Source of the DNA: Nitrospira sp. | GTDB taxonomy: Bacteria; Nitrospirota; Nitrospiria; Nitrospirales; Nitrospiraceae | NCBI GenBank assembly: GCA_024998685.1 | Contig: JACOEH010000009.1 | Location: forward strand, 54,606-118,605 | Length of the DNA stretch: 64,000 nt | Reading direction: 5' to 3' | Made by a program: the position numbers and the translations under genes | Part shown: positions 26,433 through 34,952 of the stretch, piece after piece | Layout of the letters: the number at the start of each line of letters is the position of its first letter | Position numbering within the stretch: position 1 is the stretch's first letter | Notes under the pieces: generated by a model | Seen by the model: only the letters and a program-made list of their open reading frames with translations | Told to the model about the DNA's origin: nothing | The model's database searches: none

Positions 26433-26813
26433 CATATGTGGAAAAAGAACTTCCTCTTTCGCGCCGCTGAATCGACACCGTTGACTGAGTCCGAGAACGA
26501 GCTGTTCCATGATACGGAACCGGCGCTGGATAGTGCAGGCCTTGTTCTGGACAAGTTTCTCTCGGTGTGGGTACAAGGTGACGGAACGGAAGAGACGCCG
26601 GCGACCTTTACGAATCTCTATGTCCGAACCGCGATGTTGGATGTAAGGAAGCACGTGAGTCTGCTCCAGCCGCTTCAAGGACGCTCACATCAGATCAAGC
26701 AATTGCTCACACATGAGCAAAAACAGTTTCTCCGACAATGGCTTCAGGTGCATGCCCCCCACGCCTGGGAATCGTCTGAAGATCACTTCCGCGACCTCTT
26801 CGAGCTGGAATGA
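26418..26813 (+). CDS. Hypothetical protein upstream of a PLD-family nuclease
   Basis: An alpha-helical, mostly polar 131-residue protein with no recognised family. The first ATG (26418) lies inside the terminal repeat of the palindromic element; an alternative ATG at 26436 gives MWKKNFLFRAAES and is at least as likely. The stop overlaps the next gene's start (ATGA), which supports translation. Helices such as HQIKQLLTHEQKQFLRQWLQVH dominate the C-terminal half. Function unknown. Confidence 0.55.
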   Translation: MSDRLHMWKKNFLFRAAESTPLTESENELFHDTEPALDSAGLVLDKFLSVWVQGDGTEETPATFTNLYVRTAMLDVRKHVSLLQPLQGRSHQIKQLLTHEQKQFLRQWLQVHAPHAWESSEDHFRDLFELE

Positions 26814-27379
26814 TCCGGCTGTCGCCGCTCCAATTATCCATGCCGTGTTGCAGAACGTTCATCATCACCTGGCTCCTTGCCGCAGTTCTGTTGGGACACA
26901 GCGCGGAGGTCACGGCGGCATCGGTAGAAGTCTGGTATGGCCCGGAGGATAGGCCGCTGGAACATCTCGTACGGGTGTATGATCGCGCCGGACGATACAT
27001 CTTTGTCGCCGTATATGGGTTGACGTCGCCGCTCACGGTGAAGTCGCTGATCGAGGCGAAAAGGCGCGGCGTGGATGTTCGTATCCTGACGGATCGCGAG
27101 CGACTGGAGGATGTGAAGCAGCGGACGGCCCTCTCAACATTGCGCGAAGCCGGGATTCCGATCAAGATCAATCGGCACGATGGCCTGATGCATTTGAAAC
27201 AGGCGGTGATCGACGATGAGATCAATACCAACGGATCCATGAATCAGACGACCAGCGGAAACCGCTACAATGATGAGCGGCTGGATATCATCAAAGACCA
27301 TGCGATTGCCGTCAAAGCGCGTGAAAAGTTTCTGTCGCTCTGGAAGGATCACGAGCGGTTCCAGGAGTGGAAAAGGTAG
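26810..27379 (+). CDS. Secreted phospholipase D-like nuclease (single HKD motif)
   Basis: A 189-residue protein with an N-terminal signal segment (TFIITWLLAAVLLG, then cleavage near EVTAA). One HxKx4D motif is present: MHLKQAVIDDE, followed by GSMNQT. Single-HKD proteins of this size resemble Nuc, a periplasmic endonuclease that works as a dimer. It could degrade DNA in the periplasm or act on phospholipids. It is coupled to the preceding hypothetical gene by a four-base overlap. The aspartate of HKD is followed by DE, and the second-shell asparagine is kept, so it is likely active. Confidence 0.85.
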   Translation: MIRLSPLQLSMPCCRTFIITWLLAAVLLGHSAEVTAASVEVWYGPEDRPLEHLVRVYDRAGRYIFVAVYGLTSPLTVKSLIEAKRRGVDVRILTDRERLEDVKQRTALSTLREAGIPIKINRHDGLMHLKQAVIDDEINTNGSMNQTTSGNRYNDERLDIIKDHAIAVKAREKFLSLWKDHERFQEWKR

Positions 27380-27418
27380 AAATGTCGAGGGTAAGGTGGC
27401 GACGCATATCCATGGCGG

Positions 27419-28708
27419 ATGAACGCTGAGGAAGAGATGGTCGAAGAAACCGACATCGCCGTAGTCGGAGCCGGTGGAGGAGGGGCTGTGTTGGCCCTTG
27501 CACTGGCCCAGAAGGGGATCAAAACGATCGTCTTCGAGCAGGCACCGGGACCACCGCAGGGATTGCGCGGAGAGATCCTGCAGCCGAACGGGCAGCAAGT
27601 CCTCGATCGCTTGGGACTCCTGAGTCGACTGCCGGTTGAATCTACCAGAACGGTGCATAAGTTTCATTTTTGCCGTGTCGGTGGCGAGCGGCTGTGCACG
27701 GTGGACTATCGCGAACTGCCTCCACCGTACAATCGAGCCGTGGTCACACTACCGAATGTGGCGCATCATGCCATTCTGAGCGCGATCGAGCGAGAATCCT
27801 CCGTCTCATTGCGGTATCGATCGGCATTCACGGGTCTGCTTCGGGAGAATGGGCGGGTCGTTGGACTGACCGCGAAGCAAGGAGAAGGCCACGTGACCGT
27901 GAAGGCGAAGGTGGTCGTTGGGGCCGATGGAGCATTTTCAAAAGTTCGGGAAGCCTTGCAGATCTCCGCCGATCTTCATCTCTACCCGCAGGGATATTTG
28001 ATTGCCATTGCCGAAGCGGCAGTCCAGATCTCGGAAGCGAAGTATTTTGTAGGCAAACGAACAATCCTCGGGATGTTTCCCGCTGCCGGAAACAACGTCT
28101 ACCTCTTCTACATGATCAAGGCCGGCTCGTATGACCATGTGAAAGAGCAAGGTATTCCGGCCCTGCAAAAGGCGTGGATCGCGATCGATCCGTCCAGTGA
28201 AGCGATCTTCCGTACCTTGACCGACTGGAAGCAAACCGCCTTCATGCCGACCGGGCGTGTCCGCACCCCGACGTGGGTGGCTGATGGAGCGGTGCTGGTC
28301 GGGGATGCGGCGCATGCGATGAATCCTCACGCGTCGCAGGGCCGCATGCAGGCGATGGTGGATGCGATGACGCTGGCCGATCTTTTGCCCGAATGTCTGG
28401 CAACGAATGATTACTCTGCGGCAATGCTCAAGCGCTATGAAGACTCGCGACGGCCTCAGGTCAGGATGCTGCAAAAGTTGGCTGATGAACAAGTGCTGTT
28501 CTGGAACACGGCGAATCCGATCATCGCCTTTCTCCGGGACCGTGTCTTCCGTACGTTGGACTGTAACCCACGACTGCGTTATCGCGTCTTATCGACGACA
28601 GCCGGACTCCGGAAGGAGCCTCCATTCGGTCTAATGGATCGCCTCATGGCAGCCGGATTGTTGCCGGATTATTCTGTACGCAACCGAGCAATCAGAGGCA
28701 TGGAGTAA
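27419..28708 (+). CDS. FAD-dependent monooxygenase/hydroxylase (UbiH/PHBH class)
   Basis: A 429-residue flavoprotein. The N-terminal FAD site is IAVVGAGGGGAVLALALAQKG; the second signature GADGAFSKVREAL is at about 165 and the FAD-ribityl motif LVGDAAHAMNPHASQG at about 290. This class hydroxylates aromatic rings (ubiquinone or menaquinone synthesis, secondary products) or reduces geranylgeranyl groups. An alternative start is ATG 27437, with GAGGAAG before it. No dedicated partner gene identifies the substrate. The GGGG after GAG is a slightly unusual glycine loop but keeps GxGxxG. Confidence 0.88.
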   Translation: MNAEEEMVEETDIAVVGAGGGGAVLALALAQKGIKTIVFEQAPGPPQGLRGEILQPNGQQVLDRLGLLSRLPVESTRTVHKFHFCRVGGERLCTVDYRELPPPYNRAVVTLPNVAHHAILSAIERESSVSLRYRSAFTGLLRENGRVVGLTAKQGEGHVTVKAKVVVGADGAFSKVREALQISADLHLYPQGYLIAIAEAAVQISEAKYFVGKRTILGMFPAAGNNVYLFYMIKAGSYDHVKEQGIPALQKAWIAIDPSSEAIFRTLTDWKQTAFMPTGRVRTPTWVADGAVLVGDAAHAMNPHASQGRMQAMVDAMTLADLLPECLATNDYSAAMLKRYEDSRRPQVRMLQKLADEQVLFWNTANPIIAFLRDRVFRTLDCNPRLRYRVLSTTAGLRKEPPFGLMDRLMAAGLLPDYSVRNRAIRGME

Positions 28709-28712
28709 CCCG

Positions 28713-29468
28713 ATGCAATCGGTAGACTGGACGATTGATGGATTATCGGAGGAGACACAAAGACTCTTAAAGTCATACGTGAAGGATGTGGTAAAGGTTT
28801 ATGTCAATGAACTGGAAGCCGTTCTATTGTATGGCAGTGCGGTGCGAGGAGAATTTTTGCCTGGCCGCTCCAATCTCAATCTCCTGTTGGTGATGTCGTC
28901 CTATGACCTCTCGGTGCTGAAAAAGTATGACAGTATTCACAAGCGCTGGAGCAAGGAGCAAGTGGTCGTCCCATTGTTCCTGACGGCCGCCGATCTCCAA
29001 TCCGCGTCGTTCGCCTTCCCTCTGGAATACCAAGACATCCTGGAATGCCATCGACTCCTGTGGGGGCAAGATCCCTTCGTCGGTCTCAAGATCGATGCCC
29101 GTTACTTGGCCGGAGAAGTTCTCCAGGCATTACGAGGGAATCTGCTCCGTCTCCGTCAGCGACTCGTCGAAGGACGAAGCACCGAAGAAGCCATGACCAT
29201 TCTCTTGTCGCTCTCCATCACCGCCCTCTTACCGGCGCTTCGAGGTCTGCAACGGCTGTTGGGACGCCCTATTCTTGCCCACGGAGAGCCTCTCCTTCAG
29301 GATCTCGAAGTCCATTTAGAAGTCGATCTCACCGGTCTTCGTGATGCGCTCTTGCTCAAGCGTGGGCACATCTCCCCGGGGCAGAAAGAGATTCCCAGAC
29401 TCATGGATCGATATCTTGCAAGTCTGACGAAGCTCATGACCACCGCAGAAGCCCGGATCACACGATGA
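28713..29468 (+). CDS. Nucleotidyltransferase-fold protein
   Basis: A 251-residue protein four bases after the monooxygenase gene. The N-terminal part carries the nucleotidyltransferase signature LLYGSAVRGEF...SNLNLLLV. Here the usual aspartate pair D-x-D after GS is replaced by N-x-N (SNLNLL), so the metal-binding carboxylates are missing and catalysis is doubtful. The C-terminal half is helical. The stop overlaps the start of the TPM gene (ATGA). It may be an inactive relative acting as a regulatory or binding protein. Confidence 0.78.
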   Translation: MQSVDWTIDGLSEETQRLLKSYVKDVVKVYVNELEAVLLYGSAVRGEFLPGRSNLNLLLVMSSYDLSVLKKYDSIHKRWSKEQVVVPLFLTAADLQSASFAFPLEYQDILECHRLLWGQDPFVGLKIDARYLAGEVLQALRGNLLRLRQRLVEGRSTEEAMTILLSLSITALLPALRGLQRLLGRPILAHGEPLLQDLEVHLEVDLTGLRDALLLKRGHISPGQKEIPRLMDRYLASLTKLMTTAEARITR

Positions 29469-30214
29469 TCTCTCATCCGGAAAAACGAATCATCGGTGTG
29501 ACGTTGTTAGGTCTGATCGTGTTGGGTGGGAATGCAGCGCAGGCGTCGTTATATGAACGACCCAAAGAGCGTGTGCCGCTTCCCGACCCCATTGGATATG
29601 TCAGCGATCATGCCCAGGTGGTAGAGCAGGAATGGAAAGACCGCATCAGGTCCGTCTGCATCGATCTCGAGAAGAAAAGTGGTGTGGAAATGGTCATCGT
29701 CACGGTGCCCAGCATCAAACCCTATCCGTCGGCCAAGCACTATGCGGACGCACTGTATGAAAAGTGGCAAATCGGTTCGACGCAGCAGGAACATGGGTTG
29801 ATGGTCTTGGTGGCCGTGCAGGAACGGCAGGCGGCGATGGCCTTGGGGCGCAAGATGTTTTCGGTCATCACGCCGACTGTCAGGAGCGAAGTCAGTCGCG
29901 ACTATCTTCAGCCTGCGATCGAACGAGGGCATTTCGGGGAAGGGTTGTATCGAACGGCGGTCGCCTTGGCGACACCGGCGCAAGAGGTGAGGCTCAATAC
30001 CCCCTCACGGCCTCGAATCAAGGGACTCGGAATTTGGATTACACTCGGCACGACCATCGCCGTCGTGGTGTTTTTTTGGTGGATCAGCCGTCCCGATCTG
30101 CGACATCCCTATCGACGCATCCAGAAAGGTGAATACTGGGGAACCGGCCAAGGCGGGTTCGGCGGCAACTGGGGCGGCTTCGGCGGCGGCACGAGCGGGG
30201 AAGGGTATCGATGA
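29465..30214 (+). CDS. TPM-domain exported membrane protein
   Basis: A 249-residue protein with a signal peptide (VTLLGLIVLGGNAAQA), a TPM domain at about 45-165 (YVSDHAQVV, EMVIVTVPSI, KWQIGSTQQEHGLMVLVA), one transmembrane helix at about 190-206 and a glycine-rich C-terminus (GGFGGNWGGFGGG). TPM domains in plants and bacteria act as acid phosphatases or in photosystem and membrane protein repair. It overlaps the preceding gene. The glycine-rich end directly abuts a palindromic repeat, which begins at the stop codon. Confidence 0.9.
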   Translation: MISHPEKRIIGVTLLGLIVLGGNAAQASLYERPKERVPLPDPIGYVSDHAQVVEQEWKDRIRSVCIDLEKKSGVEMVIVTVPSIKPYPSAKHYADALYEKWQIGSTQQEHGLMVLVAVQERQAAMALGRKMFSVITPTVRSEVSRDYLQPAIERGHFGEGLYRTAVALATPAQEVRLNTPSRPRIKGLGIWITLGTTIAVVVFFWWISRPDLRHPYRRIQKGEYWGTGQGGFGGNWGGFGGGTSGEGYR

Positions 30215-30444
30215 GGATGCTGCAAACGCCCTCCAGCGTCGTTCTCGCATCGCTCAAGACCTCAACGTACCATCGGGAAAGAGCTGCGAGAGCAGCTCGG
30301 GGCGGGCCGGGTGAGAAAGGTACGCGTCGGCCTCAAAGACACTGGGCGCTCTCCGGCTCGCGCCCGTCCGCCAACGTGACGCTCATTATTCTTCGCGTCG
30401 CGGACCTCACTGCGGCCTTGCTGGAAGAGGTTTATCAGCATCCT
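30214..30444. repeat. Palindromic dispersed repeat, copy 3 (longer)
   Basis: A 231 bp element starting AGGATGCTG and ending CAGCATCCT, the exact inverted terminal 9-mers. The left 45 bp (CCTCCAGCGTCGTTCTCG, then CCTCAACGTACC) align with the left part of copy 1, and the right end with its right part. The middle is about 100 bp longer and holds a further inverted stretch. It fills the gap between the TPM gene stop and the DsbA-like gene, and codes for nothing. Confidence 0.8.
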
Positions 30445-30467
30445 CTCGAGCCATAGGAGACTCATCG

Positions 30468-31241
30468 ATGAACAGTATCTATTTCCGGAAGTGCTTCCCG
30501 TATTCCCTGCGTGTCCTAGCCATCCTTGGCATGTTCTTGTCTGGTTGCTCAACCACGGCCACGGAACCCAAGAGCCCGTCTGTCTCCTCTCAAGAACCCA
30601 GCGATGCCGCGATCGAGCGCTACATTCGTACTCATCCGGAAGTAATCGAACAATCGCTGCAGGGATTGCTGGCCAAACGCGAAGCGGAACTGAAGGAACG
30701 TCACAAAGCTGCCCTCGTGGCGAAGCAGCAGGAACTGCTGCATGATCCTGCGTCACCGGTCAGCGGCAATCCGAAAGGCGAGATCACTTTGGTCGAGTTT
30801 TACGACTACCGTTGTGGCTTCTGTAAGCGGGCGGCGTCGGCCGTGACGGAACTTCAGAAGGTCGATCAAAGAGTGCGGGTAGTCTACAAGGATTTCCCGA
30901 TTCTTGGCGAACCGTCCGAACTCGCGGCCAAGGCCGCACTCGCATCTCAGGCGCAAGGTAAGCACCAAGCCTTCCACGAAGCGCTGCTCGCTTCCCATGC
31001 CGACATGACCAAAGAAGCCATCTTGAAGATCGCCGTTAAGGTTGGTCTCAATGCCAAGCGCCTGGAAACCGACATGGCCAATCCCAAATGGCAGGCCGTC
31101 ATCGCAAAGAATCGGGCCCTCGCACATGAACTCGGTATCTCAGGAACTCCAGGCTTCATCGTGGGCAACGAATTGGTGGCCGGGTGGTTGGATTTGAATG
31201 GATTGAAGGACTTAATTGCCAGGGCGGGACAGGGAAGATGA
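30468..31241 (+). CDS. DsbA-like thioredoxin-fold lipoprotein
   Basis: A 257-residue exported thiol-disulfide oxidoreductase (Com1/ScsC-type). The signal peptide ends in a lipobox (FLSGC), so it is likely anchored to a membrane. A helical N-terminal extension (about 40-90) is followed by a DsbA domain with redox site FYDYRCGFCKRAA and the cis-proline block ISGTPGFIVGNELV. The start has AGGAG eight bases upstream. The last ~200 bp recur as a broken copy at 33381-33590, so this gene's 3' end has been duplicated. Confidence 0.92.
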   Translation: MNSIYFRKCFPYSLRVLAILGMFLSGCSTTATEPKSPSVSSQEPSDAAIERYIRTHPEVIEQSLQGLLAKREAELKERHKAALVAKQQELLHDPASPVSGNPKGEITLVEFYDYRCGFCKRAASAVTELQKVDQRVRVVYKDFPILGEPSELAAKAALASQAQGKHQAFHEALLASHADMTKEAILKIAVKVGLNAKRLETDMANPKWQAVIAKNRALAHELGISGTPGFIVGNELVAGWLDLNGLKDLIARAGQGR

Positions 31242-31417
31242 TCAATCGTTGCAAATGTATGCAATACCCTGGACGGGCGATGCCAAACAGTAGATAAACA
31301 CCGAACTTTTCAGTAGACTTGCTTGCGACACACTGAGCGACTGTTTTCTTGCGTATAGACTGGTTAGATTGTCCGCGATGACTTAGCGCTGACCGGTGGG
31401 TATGTTTCGAAAAAATC

Positions 31418-31650
31418 ATGGCTCAGTATAAGTTCACTGAATATTTCGAGCAGGAGGTTCTCCGGAAACGCCCATACATAAAGAAAGAGTGGTGCATATT
31501 CGTACTGGAGCATTCCATCCGATCAGAACAGCAGGAATACAACCGATACCGCTTTTGGGCTGCGATCCCGGACGCTATCTAAGAGTCGTGACGCTTGAGG
31601 ACAAGATGACGATTCACAATGCATTTCCAGATCGAGGATTTACATCATGA
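31418..31650 (+). pseudogene. Frameshifted DUF4258-like small toxin-type gene
   Basis: The first frame from ATG 31418 encodes MAQYKFTEYFEQEVLRKR..., then RYRFWAAIP, and stops at TAA. In another frame the sequence continues as GRYLRVVTLEDKMTIHNAFPDRGF and ends in a TGA at 31648-31650, overlapping the next ATG (ATGA). Together these form a single small protein of about 75 residues resembling DUF4258-type proteins, broken by an indel near 31570. DUF4258 is often paired with DUF2283, which follows, as a toxin-antitoxin-like pair. Here the first partner is damaged while the second stays intact. Confidence 0.65.
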
Positions 31651-31865
31651 AGCTCAATTATCATCCAGATACGGATTCGCTGTATATCGATCTTTCTGAA
31701 AGACCGGGCGTAGAAAGTCGGGAAGTGTCCGAGGGTGTCGTGCTCGATTACGATTCGAACGGTCGGCTGGTGGGTATTGATATCGACAATGCCGCCAACA
31801 AGGTTGAACTACAAAAACTAGTCCTCAGCAAGCTTCCCGGTAAGATTGAAACCGATGCGGCCTGA
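31647..31865 (+). CDS. DUF2283 family protein (antitoxin-like)
   Basis: A 72-residue protein with the DUF2283 pattern: YHPDTDSLYIDLSERP, REVSEGVVLDYDSNGRLVGIDIDNAA. These proteins are commonly the small partner of DUF4258 in toxin-antitoxin-like pairs. Its ATG overlaps the stop of the broken DUF4258-like gene. It is complete, with no visible damage. As an orphan antitoxin-like gene it may be a relic. Confidence 0.88.
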   Translation: MKLNYHPDTDSLYIDLSERPGVESREVSEGVVLDYDSNGRLVGIDIDNAANKVELQKLVLSKLPGKIETDAA

Positions 31866-31942
31866 GACATCACTCGCATAAGAACCTGCCAACAAATTGG
31901 GGCAGAAAATAGAGACGAGAGCCATTCCGTTGGAGACCAAAA

Positions 31943-32182
31943 ATGAAAGAGAGTGCCAGATACACCAAAATTGTTGAGTGGTCTAACGAGGACCAGTGTT
32001 ACGTCGGGAACGCTCCTGGTCTGGTGTTCGGCGGATGCCATGGCAAGGATGAGAAGGCGGTGTTCTATCAGTTGTGTCAGATCGTCGAAGAAGCGATCGC
32101 CCTTTATCAAAAAGACGGCAAACCGCTGCCTCCCTCCACCTCAGGGCGAGACTTTGCCAACAAAATGCAATGCGTCGCCTAG
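31943..32182 (+). CDS. HicB-family antitoxin-like protein
   Basis: A 79-residue protein of the HicB type: YTKIVEWSNEDQCYVGNAPGL, then FGGCHGKDEKAVFYQL, with the partly degraded RNase H-like fold of that family. HicB antitoxins usually follow or precede a HicA toxin (about 60 residues with a dsRNA-binding fold), and no HicA is seen within several hundred bases. It is therefore an orphan, possibly a relic or an antidote to toxins elsewhere. No C-terminal DNA-binding domain is visible. Confidence 0.8.
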   Translation: MKESARYTKIVEWSNEDQCYVGNAPGLVFGGCHGKDEKAVFYQLCQIVEEAIALYQKDGKPLPPSTSGRDFANKMQCVA

Positions 32183-32370
32183 CGCTCGCTGGACCTGTCT
32201 TCCAGGTCTTGTAAATCTGACCTGGCTGTGTGGTGATGATGGGACACCAGGCTTCATCCAGAAAGATGAATATTCGGGAACCACCCGGGAGGCTTAGGCG
32301 GGAATTGGGCTGTTTTCGGTCTGGTAGCAGCGTAAAAAGTTGGCGGTGAGAACCTTGTTTGCCCATTCCT

Positions 32371-32706
32371 ATGAAGTTGCCGGCTGAGACAGTCATTTCT
32401 GAGGACAAGCTGGCACGCTACCTTCTGGTGCCACAGCTGCGAGGAGATAAGTCATCGTTTCTACGACAAGCCGGCTATGAGCTCAGCAACGCCGCTGATC
32501 TTTTACGTGACTTGCGCGATCAGATTCTGCCGCTAGACGCGATGCTGCTTGAGAGTAACCAGTTTGGGCAGTACTACGAAATTAGGGGTGCATTGAGGGG
32601 TCCCAATGGGGTTGTCCTGTCGGTTCGAACGATCTGGATGACGGAACACTTGTCGGGAGTGACGAAGTTTATTACACTGATTCCGGATAATCGGAGGGTA
32701 GGGTGA
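32371..32706 (+). CDS. DUF6883 family protein
   Basis: A 111-residue protein from ATG 32371 (the frame opens at 32359; MKLPAETVISEDKLARYLL matches the usual family start). The block GDKSSFLRQAGYELSNAADLLRDLRDQIL is typical of DUF6883, and YYEIRGALRGPNGVVLSVRTIW follows. This domain is found next to DUF4926 and in polymorphic toxin-type proteins. Its stop overlaps the next gene's GTG start, so the two form a unit. Function unknown. Confidence 0.8.
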   Translation: MKLPAETVISEDKLARYLLVPQLRGDKSSFLRQAGYELSNAADLLRDLRDQILPLDAMLLESNQFGQYYEIRGALRGPNGVVLSVRTIWMTEHLSGVTKFITLIPDNRRVG

Positions 32707-32936
32707 GATTTGATCTCTATACCGACGTGGCGTTGGCTTGCGACTTACCGGAGCACAGGCTCCGACGTGGGGATATTGTCAAGCTTGTTGAGCATCACGT
32801 GGCGCCTGATGGGGCCGAAGGCTACTCCATCGAAGTCTTTACTGCCCTCGGAAGTACACTGACCGTGACGACCGTTCCCGCAACCGCACTCGAAGCGCTT
32901 CGGCAGGACGAAGTGCTCTGTGCCAGGACGCTGTAG
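32703..32936 (+). CDS. DUF4926 family protein
   Basis: A 77-residue beta-rich protein starting at GTG 32703, overlapping the DUF6883 stop. It has the DUF4926 layout: MRFDLYTDVALACDLPEHRLRRGDIVKLVEHH, then EGYSIEVFTALGSTLTVTTVP. It is the regular neighbour of DUF6883 and is thought to be part of toxin-immunity or toxin-antitoxin-like pairs. Complete, with no sign of decay. Confidence 0.85.
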   Translation: MRFDLYTDVALACDLPEHRLRRGDIVKLVEHHVAPDGAEGYSIEVFTALGSTLTVTTVPATALEALRQDEVLCARTL

Positions 32937-33080
32937 GGAACTTTCTTCCCATTTCTCCGAAGGATTCTTGTGCCCATCAGGTCGATGACCGTTGACGCAG
33001 TCTGCGAACTGTCTAAAAATGTGCGCGCATGAGCCTACTCCTGGATCAAGGGGGGAGATAACATCCGAACGATTCAAACA

Positions 33081-33338
33081 ATGAGAATTAAAGAACTGCA
33101 GGCAGAACCAAACTGGGTGCTATTTATTGTGGCAGACGACGGCCGTCTCGGTCGATTTGATGTGAAGCCTTATCTTCAGTATGAGGCATTCGAGGCGCTT
33201 AGGGACTAGAACGAATTTGTGAAGATCATCAATGGTGGGTACTTTGTCGAATGGGATTGTGGTGCGGACTTGTCAGCCGACACGATTGAGGCGCGGTGGC
33301 AGGTGCTGGGGAACGTGGTCCAGCAGCGAACTGCCTAA
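33081..33338 (+). pseudogene. DUF2442 gene with an internal amber stop
   Basis: An 85-codon frame from ATG 33081 to TAA at 33336-33338 is interrupted only by TAG at 33207-33209. Before it: WVLFIVADDGRLGRFDVKPYL and ALRD. After it: NEFVKIINGGYFVEWDCGADLSADTIEAR. Together this is a full-length DUF2442 domain (usually paired with DUF4160), with one nonsense codon. The remainder is in frame, so decay is recent. No DUF4160 partner is seen. Confidence 0.78.
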
Positions 33339-33380
33339 CAAATCGGATCAGCTGGCTTTGCCATTCCATTCCTCTGATTT

Positions 33381-33590
33381 TACGATACGTCTCGGCCTCA
33401 ATGCGAAACGGTTGGAAGCGGACATGATCAATCCGAAGTGCAGGCTGTGATTGACAAGAATCGCGCCCTCGCCCGAGAGCTCGGCATCTCGGGGACACCC
33501 GGTTTTATCGTCGGGAATGAGTTGGTACCTGGGTGGTTGGATTTGAACGGACTGAAAGTATTGATTGCGCGGGCGGGACATGGAAGATGA
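33381..33590 (+). pseudogene. Duplicated 3' end of the DsbA-like gene, frameshifted
   Basis: This stretch matches 31041-31241, the end of the DsbA-like lipoprotein gene. It encodes RLGLNAKRLEADMINPK in one frame and then IDKNRALARELGISGTPGFIVGNELV in another; a base is missing near 33441. The end GLKVLIARAGHGR* mirrors GLKDLIARAGQGR*. It is diverged at many third positions, so the duplication is not new. It defines the right boundary of the small-gene patch that starts right after the intact gene. Confidence 0.88.
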
Positions 33591-33760
33591 CGGATCGTTG
33601 GAAATTTACCGGCACCTGGATGCGGACACGCTGAGTAGTTCCGTTGTGCAAGACTTCAACCATGTCCTCATCCAGGACAGGCCTGAGAAACCTTGAGGGA
33701 GGACGAGCGACGGAAGACCACTGAACAGTAGCAGAAAAACCGATAGTCGAAGACATGAGA
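33591..33760. other. Intergenic stretch left of the IS481-family element
   Basis: 170 bp with no supported gene. It separates the dsbA-like fragment from the insertion sequence. No hairpin or repeat match to elsewhere in the window was noticed. Confidence 0.3.
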
Positions 33761-34904
33761 TGTATAAGTCAAGACTTCATCTGACAGACAGCGAGTCCTC
33801 CCCGGGTTTAGGCCGCTAAGATTTTCTCCTTCGCCAACGGCACGCTGTCCACGAACGTGTGCATCGGGGTCTTGCCATAACACCACCGTCCTTGATGGGG
33901 ACGCTGCTCGTTGTAGTCCTCGATCCATCCGTCGAGATCGGTTTGCAGTTCCTCCAGCGTTCGATAGATCTTTTTCCGGAACGCCACGCGATAGCACTCG
34001 TTCAACATGGTCTTGTGGAACCGTTCGCAGATCCCGTTCGTCTGGGGATGCCGCGTCTTCGTCCGGGTGTGATCGATGTTCTCCACAGCCAGGTACCGTT
34101 CATACTCATGCCGCTCCGGCGCCCCGCAGTACTCCGTGCCGCGATCGGTGAGGACCCGGTTGAGGGGAATCTCGTGCTGCTCAAAGAACGGCAACACCCG
34201 ATCATTCAGGAGATCGGCGGCCATGACTGGGGTCTTCCGGTCATACAGTTTTGCGAACCCGACCTTACTATAGGTATCGATGAACGTCTGTTGGTAGATC
34301 CGGCCCACGCCTTTCAAGGTACCGACATAGAAGGTGTCCTGAGCGCCACAGTAGCCAGGACATTCGCTCTCGAATTCCCCGTGGGCTTCTTTGTCCGCGG
34401 TGGCTTTCTCCAACGCCACGACTTGGGCTTCCGTCAGGATGAGACCTTCTTGGGCCACCTTGGCCTCCAACGCCTTCAGCCGTTTCCGCATCGTCTCCAG
34501 ATCATGCCGCAGCCAGATGCACCGCACCCCTGCCGGGGAGATGGTCAGGGCCTGTTTCCGCAATTCATTCGCCACGCGAGTTTGTCCCCAAGCTGGTTGA
34601 TCGAGCGCCATCTGAACAATGGCCTGTTCCACTTCCGTCGAGACCCGATTCTTGAGAATCGGTTTCTGGCGGGAGATCTCCTGTAACGCAGCCTCACCAC
34701 CCGTCTCATAGAGTTCTTTGAAGCGATAGAAACTGTCTCGGCTAGAGCCCATCAGCTGGCAGGCTTTGGAGACATTGCCGAGTTGCTTCGCTAATTCCAA
34801 CACGCCCACCTTCGTCTTGATGATCTTCTGGTCCGTCGTCATGGTCCTCACTCCTTTCGTGAAGGGGAGGACTCTACCTGACTGTCAGATTAACTTCTAG
34901 CACA
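33761..34904 (-). mobile_element. IS481-family insertion sequence
   Basis: A single transposase gene fills most of this element. Near the ends are partial inverted repeats: ATCTGACAGACAGCGAG at 33779 on the left, and on the right the complement reads ATCTGACAGTCAGG inward from 34890, the typical IS481-like core (TCTGACAG). Both sides also share an inner AGTCCTCCCC. A TGT start lies at 33761 and an ACA at 34902-34904, but the distances to the core differ, so the exact ends and target duplication are uncertain by some bases. Confidence 0.8.
33808..34851 (-). CDS. IS481-family transposase (DDE integrase core)
   Basis: A 347-residue transposase. An N-terminal helix-turn-helix ([25 protein letters not shown]) is followed by a helical linker and the rve core. 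The DDE residues can be placed as the aspartate in [15 protein letters not shown], the aspartate in [13 protein letters not shown] and the glutamate in [15 protein letters not shown]. The length is normal and the frame intact, so the element could still be active. It lies at the right edge of the accessory patch 31.4-34.9 kb. Confidence 0.93.
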   Translation of the reverse strand: MRTMTTDQKIIKTKVGVLELAKQLGNVSKACQLMGSSRDSFYRFKELYETGGEAALQEISRQKPILKNRVSTEVEQAIVQMALDQPAWGQTRVANELRKQALTISPAGVRCIWLRHDLETMRKRLKALEAKVAQEGLILTEAQVVALEKATADKEAHGEFESECPGYCGAQDTFYVGTLKGVGRIYQQTFIDTYSKVGFAKLYDRKTPVMAADLLNDRVLPFFEQHEIPLNRVLTDRGTEYCGAPERHEYERYLAVENIDHTRTKTRHPQTNGICERFHKTMLNECYRVAFRKKIYRTLEELQTDLDGWIEDYNEQRPHQGRWCYGKTPMHTFVDSVPLAKEKILAA

Positions 34905-34952
34905 TGCACATGAGAGTATTGATCGCATTCTGTCGGCAGGTGTGAGCTAGCC

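Noticed and set aside
32235..32290. Possible third piece of the dsbA-like gene (GTPGFI coding)
   Set aside because: Only about 18 bases resemble the cis-proline region, which can arise by chance.
33859..34686. 275-codon plus-strand frame over the IS481 transposase
   Set aside because: Antisense shadow of a convincing transposase.
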